DNA of 64,000 nt from Moniliella sp. 'wahieum' (lineage: Eukaryota > Basidiomycota > Moniliellomycetes > Moniliellales > Moniliellaceae). The position numbers and the translations under genes are program-made. Where the stretch lies: NCBI GenBank assembly GCA_003971905.1, contig RSEE01000047.1, positions 62,001 through 126,000 of the forward strand, in the 5' to 3' direction. The notes under the pieces were generated by a model that was not told where the DNA came from, ran no database searches, and saw only the letters and a program-made list of their open reading frames with translations. Below are positions 10,919 to 22,472 of the stretch, piece by piece. Position 1 is the first letter of the stretch; every line of letters begins with the position of its first letter.

Positions 10919-12029
10919 CAGTGCTGAGGCTGGGCCTGACGCTCCGCCTGCGCCCGCATTAAGCGCATTCTGCCTTGGGCTCCTAGTGCAGCCGGGCGCC
11001 ACGCAGCACACCAGTGTCAGTGTGCCCCCACCGAGCGACATGGCCTACGCACTGGCCTGCTGTGCATGCATGCTGCCACGCCATGCACTGCTGATTCGGA
11101 TTCGTGCCAACGCACCAACGGCCTTTCCGTGGCTCTCGACTACTGGCACGCCCAGCAGCCCAACAACACGGCCCATGCTTGCGCCATATGCATAAGCACT
11201 TCTCCTATCTACCCACCATCGGCCATCGGCAATCTCCTATCGCCACCACGAAACCTTTCAAAAGCGTTGGCCTCACTTTGAAATTGCATTCTACAGCGCG
11301 GTCGTTGTCACACGTGACACATGGCACGTGACACGCGCCTTCGCGTCCAGCCCCACCCCTCTCCTCCCCTTTCCCCGCTGCCATCAAACCGACTCTGCAT
11401 CCGCCCAGTGCTGACTCCAGTGGATTGCATCCAGCGCCGCCGACACGAGGGAGGCACAATATCAATGACCCCGGGGCTGCTTATATGCAGCAGCGCCACA
11501 CCAGTGTGCTCCTGCCTTGTGGTACGATGCCTTGACGTATAATAGCCGTCCTCAACATGAGGCAGCCCCCCCATTGGTCCTGTGCTCTGTGGCCCATTAC
11601 TACACCAGAGCCCCCTGGCCATCTCACAGTCGAAACGCCCAAGTTCAAGCTGGTCATCATGAGTTTTCGTCTGCGCCCCTAGCCACCATCTGCAAGGAAG
11701 CGCTGGTGGACTCTGCTGGAGAGAGTTGGGGACAATATGATATGCTGCAAGTGCCGCTCCACATTGTTGTTGTTACGAATTGGCGTGTTCTGATTGAGCT
11801 CCCACGTCATGGCTTCAAGCTCACGCTTGACAGGCGGTAAACGTTTGCTTTTCCGCATCTCAACCGACTCCCTGTCACCCCAACTCGTGTGGGTCTTCGG
11901 AGGGAGAGAGCCAAACCAAAAGAAAATGCATTTCCCATCCTCCGCTGACCCAATCCGTACAAGTGCTCTCTCTTCTCCCCCGCGTGCCGCCTGTCCATCT
12001 GTTGGTGAGTAAGGCAACGTAAGAGTGCC

Positions 12030-12496
12030 ATGTCCCTCTCCCACCATTCCAGTTGGGCTGTACAGTTCGCCATCTCGCCCGCCTACTATTTGCCAGCTTC
12101 CACGGTCATCAAAGTCTGCTAACACCCGGGTTTCTTCCAGACTTGATTAGTGGTGGAAGATGGGCCGTTGTGTTGATGGGGTTCGGCACCGGATTCCTGC
12201 CTCGGTATGGCATTGTGGCTCTCCGCCGATTCCGTCAGCAGCAGGGGAAGTTGAGCGCCTCTGAAATGGACAAAGGTGCCCTACTCTGGCCATGCATAGG
12301 CCGACAATACTCGACCTATACAGCACGCAGGGTAGGCTCACATAACGCTCACATAACCACGTCACAAACCACTACCACGAGCCTAGCCATCGTGTACGAC
12401 TTTCTGCCAATACGCGTACCTTTTGGTGTGTTTTTGACAGGCTGCTCTGTACCAATCCTATTCTACCAACAGTCAACATGGATCCAAGTGGTATGA
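12030..12496 (+). CDS. Possible small spliced membrane protein, unrecognised
   Basis: An acceptor with a good branch point (GCTAAC near 12118, TTCTTCCAG ending at 12140) precedes an open stretch. The peptide runs LISGGRWAVVLMGFGTGF and then IVALRRFRQQQGKLS, a hydrophobic span followed by a basic tail like small inner-mitochondrial-membrane subunits. An upstream ATG at 12030 (MSLSHHSS) and a GTGAGT donor near 12014 could supply the 5' exons, but I cannot build a clean model. A donor-like GTAGGC follows at about 12330. I do not recognise the family. This could be a chance ORF. Confidence 0.22.
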
Positions 12497-12653
12497 GGTC
12501 TGTCGGATGAGGTCGTGCTCCAGACTAATTTTGGATGCAGTTGCTTCATTGGTGTTTCCGTCATTGGGGAGGGGGCAGGTAAGAAAGCCCCGCCTCCCCA
12601 TAGCCAAGTAGGCCGTAGCCGCCCCCCAGCTCCCCAGGTGCCTGGGCACCCAC

Positions 12654-13297
12654 TTAGATGGGGTAGCTCGTAACAAAGCCCTTGCCCTTGTAGCCCTCCG
12701 ACGAAGGACCAGTGATTGGGTCGTTCTTCTCCTTGATCGCACGCTCGTTCATAGCCTCCGCCACTCCGTCTTCCACGACTCGGGACGGTCCTTGGCACCT
12801 GCATCCAATCGGGGTCAATTTCGTTGCTCTGACCACGACGAAATCCCAAGCAAAAGAAAATACGTACCTCCCACAGCCTGGATCGACATTGTCATGGCTA
12901 CACCAGCAAGGCAAGCGAGAATGGTGCCAATGAGCACCTTGATTTGCGTCCCAGGCGGTTCAAGCTTCCGAGGTCCTACGGCCCGTACGAAATAAAGTAG
13001 GCAGCGCGCTTCTCGGCCAGGACAGTTCGTTCCAGTCCTTCTTCATAATGTCTTCCAACAGCACCCACGTGCCAATCTGCTCCGGCTTGGACAAGCTCTT
13101 CCACTTGCCCTCCAGGTCGGGCAGAGTCTTGTCCAGGCTGAGCGAGTTGGTCTTGACCAACGCATGGGCATTGTGCCAGTCGTCCTCGTTCCAGCGCTCG
13201 GCGGCCGAGACCATGCCACGGCGGGGCACAGCAGTAACAGAGCGCGCAAAAGTGTGGGCGCCGCACGGAGAACAGAAGGGGTGCGCGTAACGAGCAT
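12654..13297 (-). CDS. COX5: Cytochrome c oxidase subunit 5 (COX IV homologue)
   Basis: This is a nuclear-encoded subunit of respiratory complex IV in the mitochondrial inner membrane. The start at 13297 gives a typical presequence (MLVTRTPSVLRAAPT, later SVTAVPRRGMVSA). The matrix domain follows (WNEDDWHNAHALVK, then LPDLEGKWKSLS and EQIGTWVLLED). LAEKRAAYFISYGP and PPGTQIKV lead into one membrane span (nt about 12890-12935). After an intron (12799-12867), AMNERAIKEKNDPITG and SSEGYKGKGF form the conserved tail. Frame jumps at about 13250, 13035, 12980 and 12760 are consistent with indel errors. Length is about 190 residues, normal for the family. Confidence 0.9.
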
Positions 13298-13680
13298 GGC
13301 GAAAAAGGGCGGTGGAGGAGAAGAAAGAGCTCGGGAGCCAGTCCGGCCGGCTCGGTGGCGTTGGCCCTGGGCAACCAGACGGCCGAGCTGGTGAGGCCGC
13401 ACGGCGCCAGTGTGGGGCGTCCCGGAACCGGGGCCGCACGGGGGCAGACTAACGCCCGCTTACAAACGCGGTTTTGAAGGGTGGTTCGATTATTTTGCAA
13501 ATGCATTTGAAATTGCAGCTCCCGGCTTTGCACCGATTTCCCCGGCCCCACGGCAGGAGGATGCATGATGTGCATGATGCATGATTCAGGATGCAAGATG
13601 CGGATCGACGCTGCGACCGCGATGAAATTGCAATCTGACAAGGGAGAGTGGCTAGTGAGTACGCGGTCTTAGACGGTCTT

Positions 13681-13695
13681 AGATCTTAGATCTTA
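13681..13695. repeat. Period-7 array, AGATCT
   Basis: AGATCT lies at 13681 and 13688, each followed by T. It is preceded by a repeated GACGGTCTT-like stretch. Confidence 0.8.
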
Positions 13696-13769
13696 CCGAG
13701 TACCACCTACGCGCGCGCCACCATCAGCACCATCAGCGCATCAGCGTTGGAATGCGCGGAGCCTGCAAC

Positions 13770-13783
13770 AAGCTTCAAGCTTC
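13770..13783. repeat. Period-7 array, AAGCTT
   Basis: AAGCTT lies at 13770 and 13777, each followed by C. A partial third unit starts at 13784. Confidence 0.8.
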
Positions 13784-14351
13784 AAGCACAAGCCTGCTCA
13801 GGCTTCCGAAGCTGAAGCTAGTCAAGCCACACACCGTCGCAACAAATTGCCAGCGCCAATGGGTCTTCGTATTGGCCGTCCGGCGTAGATCCAATCTCCA
13901 GCCACCAACATCCGCCGAATCCATCGTAGTAGCCCATTGTCTAGCGCCCCTACATCAAGAGTGACGTCACCGGTCGCCCCACCTCGCTCGGCACGTGGCC
14001 CGCGTAACGCGTAGCACGCGTTCTTTCCTTGAACCCACACTGGCACCCACACGAAGGTGCGTGCCTTTTTATATCTTCTCACCCGGGCGCGGTGGATACG
14101 GGATGCAGCTCCTTCTCGACGCCCTAATACACAGAACCCAAGACTGGGATGGCGGGCATCACATCCGTCCATCAGGTGCATCAGCGCAGGTGCGCACCAA
14201 CTGCCCCGCGGGACTGGCTAGCCATCGTGGTGGAGAATGCTGCTGCGGCTGGTGCGGGGGTTAGGTTATCGGTTATCGGTGATGTGTATAATGTGGCGGC
14301 GGAGGAGGATGGATTGAATACTGAGTACTGACACGTGTTGCGCCTGGGCTC

Positions 14352-14367
14352 ACGCTGAGCTCAGCGT
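14352..14367. repeat. Palindrome ACGCTGA-GC-TCAGCGT
   Basis: This is a perfect 16-bp palindrome about 400 bp before the formin ATG. Its arms are identical to those of the dyad at 10903. Confidence 0.6.
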
Positions 14368-14766
14368 AGGTTCGCGTGGGCCCGACCAGCGCAGCCCCCG
14401 CGCAGTGACATCACCACATCACGTGCTGGTGTGATGCGACACGCCCCACCTGCTGCGGGCGCGCGGGGGCAGTGCGCCCCAGCGGGAGCCCACACTGCCC
14501 CTGGGCGGCGCGCGCGCTCGCCGCCCCGCCGTGCAGGCCGCCCCGCCCAAGCAGCCCGCCACAGAGCGACACCAGCACCCGCCGCTCCACCGCCGCTCGC
14601 CCCGCCCTCGCCACCACCACCACCACCACCGCCTCCGGAGCTCCCTCGGCACCCCGCATCCGCTCCTGTGCCTCCTGCGCCTCCTGCGCCTCCTGCCCCC
14701 CTGCTCCCCTCCCGCCCCCACGTTCATGTCTGTTTCCACGGTCCCCGCCCCTGCGCAGCCTGCCGC

Positions 14767-17700
14767 ATGAAGTCCCTCTTTGACCGCCGCCGCCCGCGAG
14801 CCACCGCGTCCGGCCCCGGCCCCGCCCACGACCAACTCGACGCGGAGCCCCATCGCCCCCCCCGCCGCCCCCTCCACCTCCTCCTCCTCGCTCTTTTCCC
14901 GCTCCCGTCCCCGCCCCTCTGCCCACACAGTCCACGACATCTCCCACCCCACTCTCACCGGCCACACGGGCTTCTCCCCCGACTCCGTCCTGTATGGTAA
15001 CCTTACTGTACGTCCCCTCTCCTTCCTCCCTCATCCTTGGCCCATCCAGAGCGCAACACGCTAACCATCCTCTTCCCCAGCCCATCTCTCCTGCCGCTGG
15101 GGCCACCTCGCTCCCACAGAGGGGGATTGGGCAGCGCGCTATGCCATGCACCCCCCTCACGCACTTCGGCCGGATCCTCGTCGCAAACGCTGACTGCGTC
15201 TTCCTTTGGGTTTGGTCACCCCCCCACCAGCGGATCGGATCTCAGTCGTCGTCTGTCTTTAGCGCCGCCACTACCGCCAACCAGACCAACACCCCTCCCC
15301 CTTTCCACATGGCCTCCTCCTCAAGCACCGAGGGGTACCCGCCATTCCTACCCCCAGGCCCCAATGGCAGAGGACAGGGCCTGAGTGGACTGGCCAGCTA
15401 CCCCTCTCGTGCCCCAACCTCCTCTGCATTTTCCCACTCTTCTTCAATGCCCTTGGGCCTGCCCCTGTCCAACGGAACGCCCCCCTCTGCTCATCCCATG
15501 GTGGCGAGTGGGAGCAACCCGCTCCTACACAGTCCCTCAGCGGCCGCGCAGATGCCGCCCGTGCCATTGTCTTCTTCCGCCACCCCGATCGGATTGGGCC
15601 CATTCCCACCCATGTCGAGCGGTGCGTCGATGGGTGGTGCGCCTGCCAGCTCGTCGCTCTCAGCCTCTCACATCACGCCGATCACCTCTCTCCTCCGACT
15701 CTGACCCTCCCACCCTAAGGGCCAAGTCCAAGCGAAACACCCTTCCCGGCCTTCTTTTTCCAGTCCTTCTGCCGCCGATCCATGGAGCCCAGCTCATCCA
15801 ACCCAAACCGACCTTACGCGCCTCCTCCCCGGGCTGGAAGCAGCGGGTCCGGTCCCTTGCCCGCTCTGCGGCCATGAAGGACTCGGTCATTCGTTCTGCC
15901 CCAGCCGAGTTTCATATGGAACGTCCGGACGATGAAGCGGTGGAGCGCATGTTTGAGGAGTTGGTACAGAAACTGGATCTGCTGGAAGGCGGACAACGCG
16001 CTTCGACCAGCCAGAACATGATGGCCATGAGCACCGATAACAATGGACCTCGTATACAACGATCGGCTGACCGAGTGGCACGCGGCCCGCACGCGTCGCC
16101 ATGCCGCTCCAACTCCCACGTTGCATACCCTGGTAAAGGCCACCATGGTCAAGGTGCTGGCTTGAGCACCGCTCCTCCCCTGAATGGTTCATTCGCCGAT
16201 CCTTGATGGCAAAGTGACCGTGACCGACTGGAAGCGTTGGCAGTGACCCTGCGCACGTGCGCGATGGGGTGGATCGAGGAGTTTGTTCATGCGGAAGGAA
16301 CTTCGACGTTGGGCAACCTGCTCACTACGCTCCACCAAAAGCAACTCAAGTCCGAAGCCGACATTCGGCTTGAGTTTGGCGTGCTCAAGGCCTTCCGTGC
16401 GCTTTTTAACTCGCGCCCAGGTGCCAATGATGCGCTTCGGCAACCCAAGTGCGTGTCGAGCATTGTCGCCTCCACCACCTCGGGCATCTTCCCACCCGTC
16501 GCCAGGTAGCCGACATTTTGCTGTTCCTGTGTCATTGGGCAAAGCCCCAGGGGCAGCAACTTGTCTTGCGTGGATTTGATGATCTGCGCCAGAGCGAGGG
16601 TACGCATGGCCGGTTTGATGCGTGGATGACTGTGCTGGAACGCACGATCGATGGGCGGGGCAAGATGGGAAGCCTGGTGGGTGCGTCGCATGAGCTGCTC
16701 GATCTAGGTACTGGGTCGCACGAAACGACGCTCAACGAGTATGCGGTCAACACGATGTTTCTCATCAACGCCATTCTCCATCCCGGCATCGCGCCCGACT
16801 ACCAAGTGCGCGTGCATCTGCGCAACCAGCTCGATGCGTCCGGTCTGCAACGGATCATCATCAAGCTGCGCGCTTCAAGTACCCCGACCTGGACCAACAG
16901 ATCGAGGTGTTTGAAGCGGGTGCAGCCGCTGACCTCGAGGAGCTGAACGAGAGCTGTGAAGGCGGGCTGCTTGATGGCGGCGACTTGTCGGACCCAGTGG
17001 ACGTATTCAAGGCGATCGTGACCAAGGTGGACGGTTCCCGAGCGTATGACTTTTTCCTCTCTTCCCTTCAGCATCTCCTGCTGATCCAACAGGACCCGAG
17101 GCCTTGGCTACGCGCTTCCAGCTCATCGATTCCCTCGTGACCGCTGTCGCGATGGACGAAAAGGGCGAGTTTCTTCGTGGCCAGGATTTTGCTTCGACGA
17201 TCGGGATGAGCGTCAACAAGCTGGTGCAACAGTTTGAGGACCAAGGCCAGTTGGAAGTGCTCGTGCGGAGCGAATGAGCTGCAAGCCCAACTGAACGAGG
17301 CCGAATCGTCAAGAAGGACTTGCAAGTGCAGCTCAAGGTGGCTTCTCAACGCCTCACCCGCCTCTCCCAGCGCACCTCAACCCAGCCCCCGCAGGAGGCG
17401 AAGGATGGCTCGCTGTACCCTCCTCAGGCTCTGCACCCGACGACGAGCAAAGGCGCTCGATGGCGGATACCAACGACCGATCTGGCCGAGGCGGATCAGT
17501 CCCTGGCTCAAGAGACGGTCGAGCTTGAGTCGGAGCTGGCTCAGCTGCGGAGGCGAGTGGCTCAATTGGAGGCCGACTTGGCCTTAGCAAGGGAGAACAA
17601 GGATGCGATTGAGATGGAGGCGGCGCAGATCCATGCAGGCTTCCTGGATCGGTGTGCGCACTTGGAATTGCAGCTAATGGAAGCGCAGCAGCTCATGCAC

Positions 17701-20700
17701 CAGGCTCATCTCCATAGCGCCGAGGATGACGGCCGCGAAGAGACCCCCGTCTTGATCGAAAAAATGGAGGCTGCACTGCGCAAACAAGTGGAGCGCGTCC
17801 GGACCGAGAAGATCCTCACTTCCAAACAACGAGGCCATCGCGGTACGGTGCCGGCTCGGGCTCAGGCTCGCTCAGGCTCCATCGGCGGCTCAGGTTCTCT
17901 GGCCGGGTTGGGATCTGGCTCCTTACCGGCCCACGAGGCGGAAGGCGCGCAGCCGCACCTGTCCCTCCTGTCAACGGCACGAAGGACCTGGAGGCGCTCG
18001 GGATTCGCCTCCAGCCGATGGCGGGAAAGTGAGCTGGAGGCGCGGCAGGGTCGAGATGACACGAGCGACGATGGTGCCGCCGGGCTGGGCGCCGCTGCGC
18101 TGCTCACGCCCTCGTCAGAGGGACACCGGACGCTGGGTCAGGACGTTGGACGGACGACGATGCCCTGCCGCCGCAGCAGGTCCGTGCCCAGATCGAGGCG
18201 TATTGGCGCGCCAGCTGGCCTCGAACGCGGACATGGGCTCGCGCATGGCGGACACACGCGAAACTCGGATGAAGGCGCGCCAACGTACCGAAGCTCGTGC
18301 GGATGGTGCGGCGACAGGGCAACAAGGGGCCATCTGACGACGCCAGTCTGTCCGACCGCGAAGGCGAGGGCGAGGGCGAGTACGACACACCCGACCGCTC
18401 GTCGTTGTACGACGCGGAGGCGGCAGTTCACGTGGCAGTACCAGTGCAGCGACGCAAGCTGGATACGTCACCGGTTCTTTTCAGGGCATTCCCACCACCC
18501 GGGGCAGCTTCGGTACCTGCCTCTCGGCCCGCGCCAGGCTCTTCCCTGACGGGGCGCAAGTCGTGTCAAGTACAGCCGAAGCACCTGAACCAACGTCGGT
18601 ACAAGGGCCGGCTGCAGCCAGCACCAGCACCAACAGCACCAGAACTACTGCCAGAAACAGCACCAGGACCTGCCTCTGTATCAGACCAGTCCCCTCTGTT
18701 CCTACTTCCGAGAGGGAGTTGGCGACTGCCGAAACCCCGGTTGCAATCGTCTCCAACGGAGATCTCTCGCCCGTATCGACGCTGAACGGGAGCTTGAAAC
18801 GGTGCCAAAGTCTGATGAGGGAGAAATCGCTGAGCGTTGCCAATCCGACCTGGTATGGAACGAGCTTCCATCAAGTTCGCACCAACCTTCACAGACCTCG
18901 TTCTTGTCTGCCCCCACCAACTCGAATCCCCCCTGCATCGGCCCAGGGCGCCCAGCTGTCTCCCCTAGCGGCCCAAACGGAGTCCGAGTCTCCCTCAGGT
19001 GCTCCAGCTTCCCTTTTGACCCCTTCACCCCCGCAGAGTGGTGCCGGGTTGAGGAACCAAGCTTCCTATGAACTCTTCTCTCTCTCGCCCCGATCCCAGA
19101 CGATCGATGGCCTGTCTCCAGCGAGCCTGCCCGTGCCGCTACCGGGGAGCTTGTCCAGTTCCATCCCGGAAGAGTACATGTACCTGCACGCCTATCAGCG
19201 CCGCCGCCCACGGCCGCCATGTCCCAGCCCCTACCGGCCTCTACTCCCCCCTTCCAGATCGAAGGACGGGAGGCGCCTCCCCCATCCTCTACTGGGGCGG
19301 ACGCCCGTGTCCACGTGGACCTGCATCATCGCCATCGCTCGCGGTGGAGACAGCCATCCCGGCCCACCCATCTGGTCCGCCTGAACGTGTTTTGTTCCAG
19401 ACGAGGGCAGATTTCTTCACCTCGTTCCTCTTTCACCTCACGCTTCTCAGTCTGCTGCTGGTCGATTCATGAGCTGGGCTTGCATCTGCCCCTGGACTTG
19501 AACATGAACCTGATCCTCAGCTCACACCCACTCCTAAGCCTGACTTGACACATACGCCTAGGCCTGAGCCTACTCCTACGGATGAGTCTGAATCTGCCCT
19601 TGCCTTCGCTTCCTGTCATCCTCATCACCCCCACCACCACCACCACCACCACCACCCCCGCCTCCTCCTCCTCCTCCTTCACAGCCACCCTCTTCTCTGA
19701 ATACGGCAACTGATAGTGGAGATGCTCCTCCTCCGCCACCTCCCCCTCCCCCTCCTCCCCCACTTAACTTGGCATTGGGCCGGATTGGGGGAGTTGCCGG
19801 GCTCCGTCCATCGGCCAACTCAGCTCTGTTGCGTTCGTCTTCATCGCCCACTCGGCCGTGGAGGCTTCCGCGATTCAATGCTCAGTATGCGCACTTCGTA
19901 CCTGGGCCCGCGTGGTATGGCTGGCCCTGCTGCGCCTCCCCCCCCGCCCGACTCGGCTCTGTTGCGGGAGATGCTGAAGCGGAAAGAGGTGGCAGAAATG
20001 GCGAGCGAGGATGAAACAGCTTCAGTGGGACAAGCTCTCACTTGCCATGCAGCCGAGACGATTTGGGGACAAAACCAAGGCGCTGCGGTGACGAGTTGGC
20101 GCTGGCACGAGCGCTCAAGATGTCGGGGATGTTTCAACATATGGAGACTGACTTCCGCGCTCAGACGCACCTGCCAAAGAAGGGGTCGGGGCGGCCAAGA
20201 AGCCACGGGTCGAGTTGACCAGCCATCTTTCGCTCCAGACGCGACAGGGAATTGAACTGATTTTGCGCCGGGTCAAGTCTCGCATCACGGGCGGGAAGCA
20301 TGCTACGCCCGAGGAAGTTGCGACGACATCATTCACTGTCGTCCCTCGATTTTGGACCAGGGGTTCCTCTCGGAACTGTTGCGACACTACCCTGAGAGCG
20401 AGACCAAGGGTCAACTGGGTGAATATCGCAACGCGTCGAACGAGGAGTTGCTCCTGCTTCACCCGGCCGACCGATTGGTGGTGCTGCTGATGACGGTGCC
20501 TCACCTCAAGGAAAAAGTGCAGGGATTGCTCTTTACTCTCGCTACCGCGAAACGTACGACTTGATCGAGGCTGCCAGCTCCAAGATCCGAAACGGCGCGG
20601 AGCAGTTGATGCAGGCACCGCACTTTAACCGGCTGCTCCACATCATCCTCACAATGGGCAACTTCCTCAACGCCACCGGAATGCAGGGGGGTGCGTTTGG

Positions 20701-21847
20701 GTTCAAGATTTCGTCCATCAAAACTGGTGGATACCAAGGCTGCTGATGGCGCAACCTTGCTTCACTTTGTCGAACGCTCCGTGCACCAATGTTTCCCAGA
20801 GACCCAGCCTTCCTCACTGAGCTCGAGGCGCCGGCCGAGCGTGCCGAGGTATGTCCTCCCCTCTTTGTGTTGTTTTCGTCTTCCTAACTTGCTCCGTTTT
20901 CCAGTACAATTGCTTGACCTAAAGCGCGAGCTGGCCGAGCTCAAGTCGGGCAGCTACCAGCACAAGCGTGAGCTGGACCGCATCTTGATGGAACAGAACG
21001 AGACGGTGGCCGATCCCTATGCACGGCTGATGCTTCCCTTCCTGCAGACTGCGTCCGAAGAGCTGAGCCGGCTGAGCGACCAAGTGCAGAAATCCGAACG
21101 AATCTATGCCGACGTTTTGCGCTTTTACGGCGAGGGTCCGGACCCGCGTCGGCGGGGCTTCCCGGCGCAGCAACTACTTCGCACCGAGGACTTTTTCGGT
21201 ATTTTCCGCGATTTGTTGTCTCGTACCGCAAAGCGCAGAAGGAAAATGCGCTTCTCAGCGAGCAGCGGGCTCGAGGTCAAGCGTCGTGCCTTGGCGAAGA
21301 AAGAGAAAAGGAACGTCAACTCGCTCTGCAACGCAAGCAAACCGCCTCGCCAGATGATGGGCAGTTGCTCGAGACGCTCTTGGGTCATTTGCGCGAGACG
21401 GGCGGGCCTACTGGTCGTCACCGACGCAAGAACCGCCGGCACCCTTCCTCCAACCGGTCGATTGCGTCGAGTCTGTCGGGCGAAGCGTTTTCCGACCCAA
21501 CCGCCCTCCGGTGCCCGAACCGTCCCCGCCCATGCCAATGGGCGTCACAGCCCCCGTCCCTGCTGCATCTGCCATGCCGGGGGCCAATGTCAACCGTCAG
21601 TCCACATCGGTCTTGGCCGAAACGCTCTTGGCCCAACTGCAAGGCGAGCCCCCCCTCCGACCCCCGCCTCCGGGGCGGCACCAGAGGAGGGCACAGAACG
21701 CACCACGCGTCGGCGGATGCGGCCGCGGCACAAGCGTACATTGTTGCTGAGGCTGAAGAGGACACGCCAGAGGTGCTGGATACTGTGCAGGACTCCGAGT
21801 TGGCCCACTCGCCTCCGGCTCCCAGCATCCGCCGCCTCGGCAGCTGA
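14767..21847 (+). CDS. Diaphanous-type formin (Bni1/SepA/Cdc12-like)
   Basis: Formins nucleate and elongate actin filaments for polarised growth and the cytokinetic ring. Start MKSLFDRRRPR at 14767; intron 14997-15080. A Ser/Pro-rich region is followed by the GTPase-binding and FH3 region, about nt 15870-17280 (DDEAVERMFEELVQKLDL; later YAVNTMFLINAILHPG). A coiled coil spans about 17490-17830. The FH1 has a 12-proline run at about 19727 and another at about 19945. FH2 runs about 20014-21300 and starts KQLQWDKLSLAMQP; it includes HFNRLLHIILTMGNFLNATG and LLRTEDFFGIF. A further intron is at 20849-20904. STSVLAETLLAQLQG followed by ERTTRRR resembles an autoinhibitory DAD. More than ten frame jumps interrupt the gene. 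All regulatory parts of a Rho-activated formin are present, giving a product of about 2,300 residues. The exact stop is provisional. Confidence 0.88.
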
Positions 21848-22472
21848 AATACCGCTTGTCCCCTCCCCCACTTCGCCCCCGCTAGCCCCCTCGACTTCGG
21901 CCGCCACTTTCTTGTCTGCCCACTCGCTCTCCACTGAGCCTGGCTCGACGGCCGAACCCTCCGCTTCGCCGCACAACGAGCCCGTTCCGTTGCCCCCCCG
22001 GCAATGGAGTAGACTCTGCTGTTCACTTGGTCTCCCCCCTCCACCACCTTCTCCACCCTTGAATTTTCTGTGCGACTTGTTTTTTGTAGCGTGTCTGAGC
22101 ATTGGCGCAGATTCCCATGTACGACCACGAACAACGTTCATTACGCACGCTCCTCTTTTGTCCCCGCGGGGGGAAGCCATTCTGTCGCTGGTATATACAG
22201 GACCTGATTAGGCATCCCAATGGACAGCGAGATCGAGTGGTTAGATGCACGTGACCGCCACGTGACGTGGGATGGGATGGAGGCTGGCTGATGATGATGT
22301 CTAAGATCTGAGCCCGGGTGCTGCTGGGAGGAGCGGAGGAGGATCGACGGGAGAGACGCCGCCGGACGGGCAGCCCCACTGCGCATCTCAAGAGCACTTG
22401 CTCCCCCCACCGCCCGCCCCCCCTCCGCCCCCCTCCGCCCCCGCGTCGGCAGCAGTGCTGCCTCTCTGGCCC
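21848..22472. other. Intergenic spacer formin/KNR4
   Basis: This spacer holds the 3' flank of the formin and the KNR4 promoter. It contains CACGTGAC-type motifs near 22250 and C-rich sequence from 22380. No independent gene is seen. Confidence 0.45.

Larger units (their letters stand above)
10175..12653. other. Long intergenic spacer
   Basis: The spacer is 2.5 kb with no firmly recognised gene. It has a leader and promoter for the HMG gene on the left, a 16-bp dyad at 10903, and a possible small spliced ORF near 12030-12496 listed separately. The ORF of about 150 codons at 10731-11195 looks random in composition. Confidence 0.5.
13298..14766. other. Divergent spacer COX5/formin
   Basis: The spacer is rich in short palindromic repeats: ATGCAT at 13561 and 13577, an AGATCT array at 13681, an AAGCTT array at 13770, and a perfect 16-bp palindrome at 14352. 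From about 14400 it becomes extremely C/G-rich with CCACCA runs. I see no gene besides possible 5' leader sequence of the formin. Confidence 0.5.

Noticed and set aside
14411-15160. Gly/Arg-rich 249-codon ORF on the minus strand
   Set aside because: It is antisense to the Pro/Arg/His-rich formin leader; GGN codons on one strand mirror CCN on the other.
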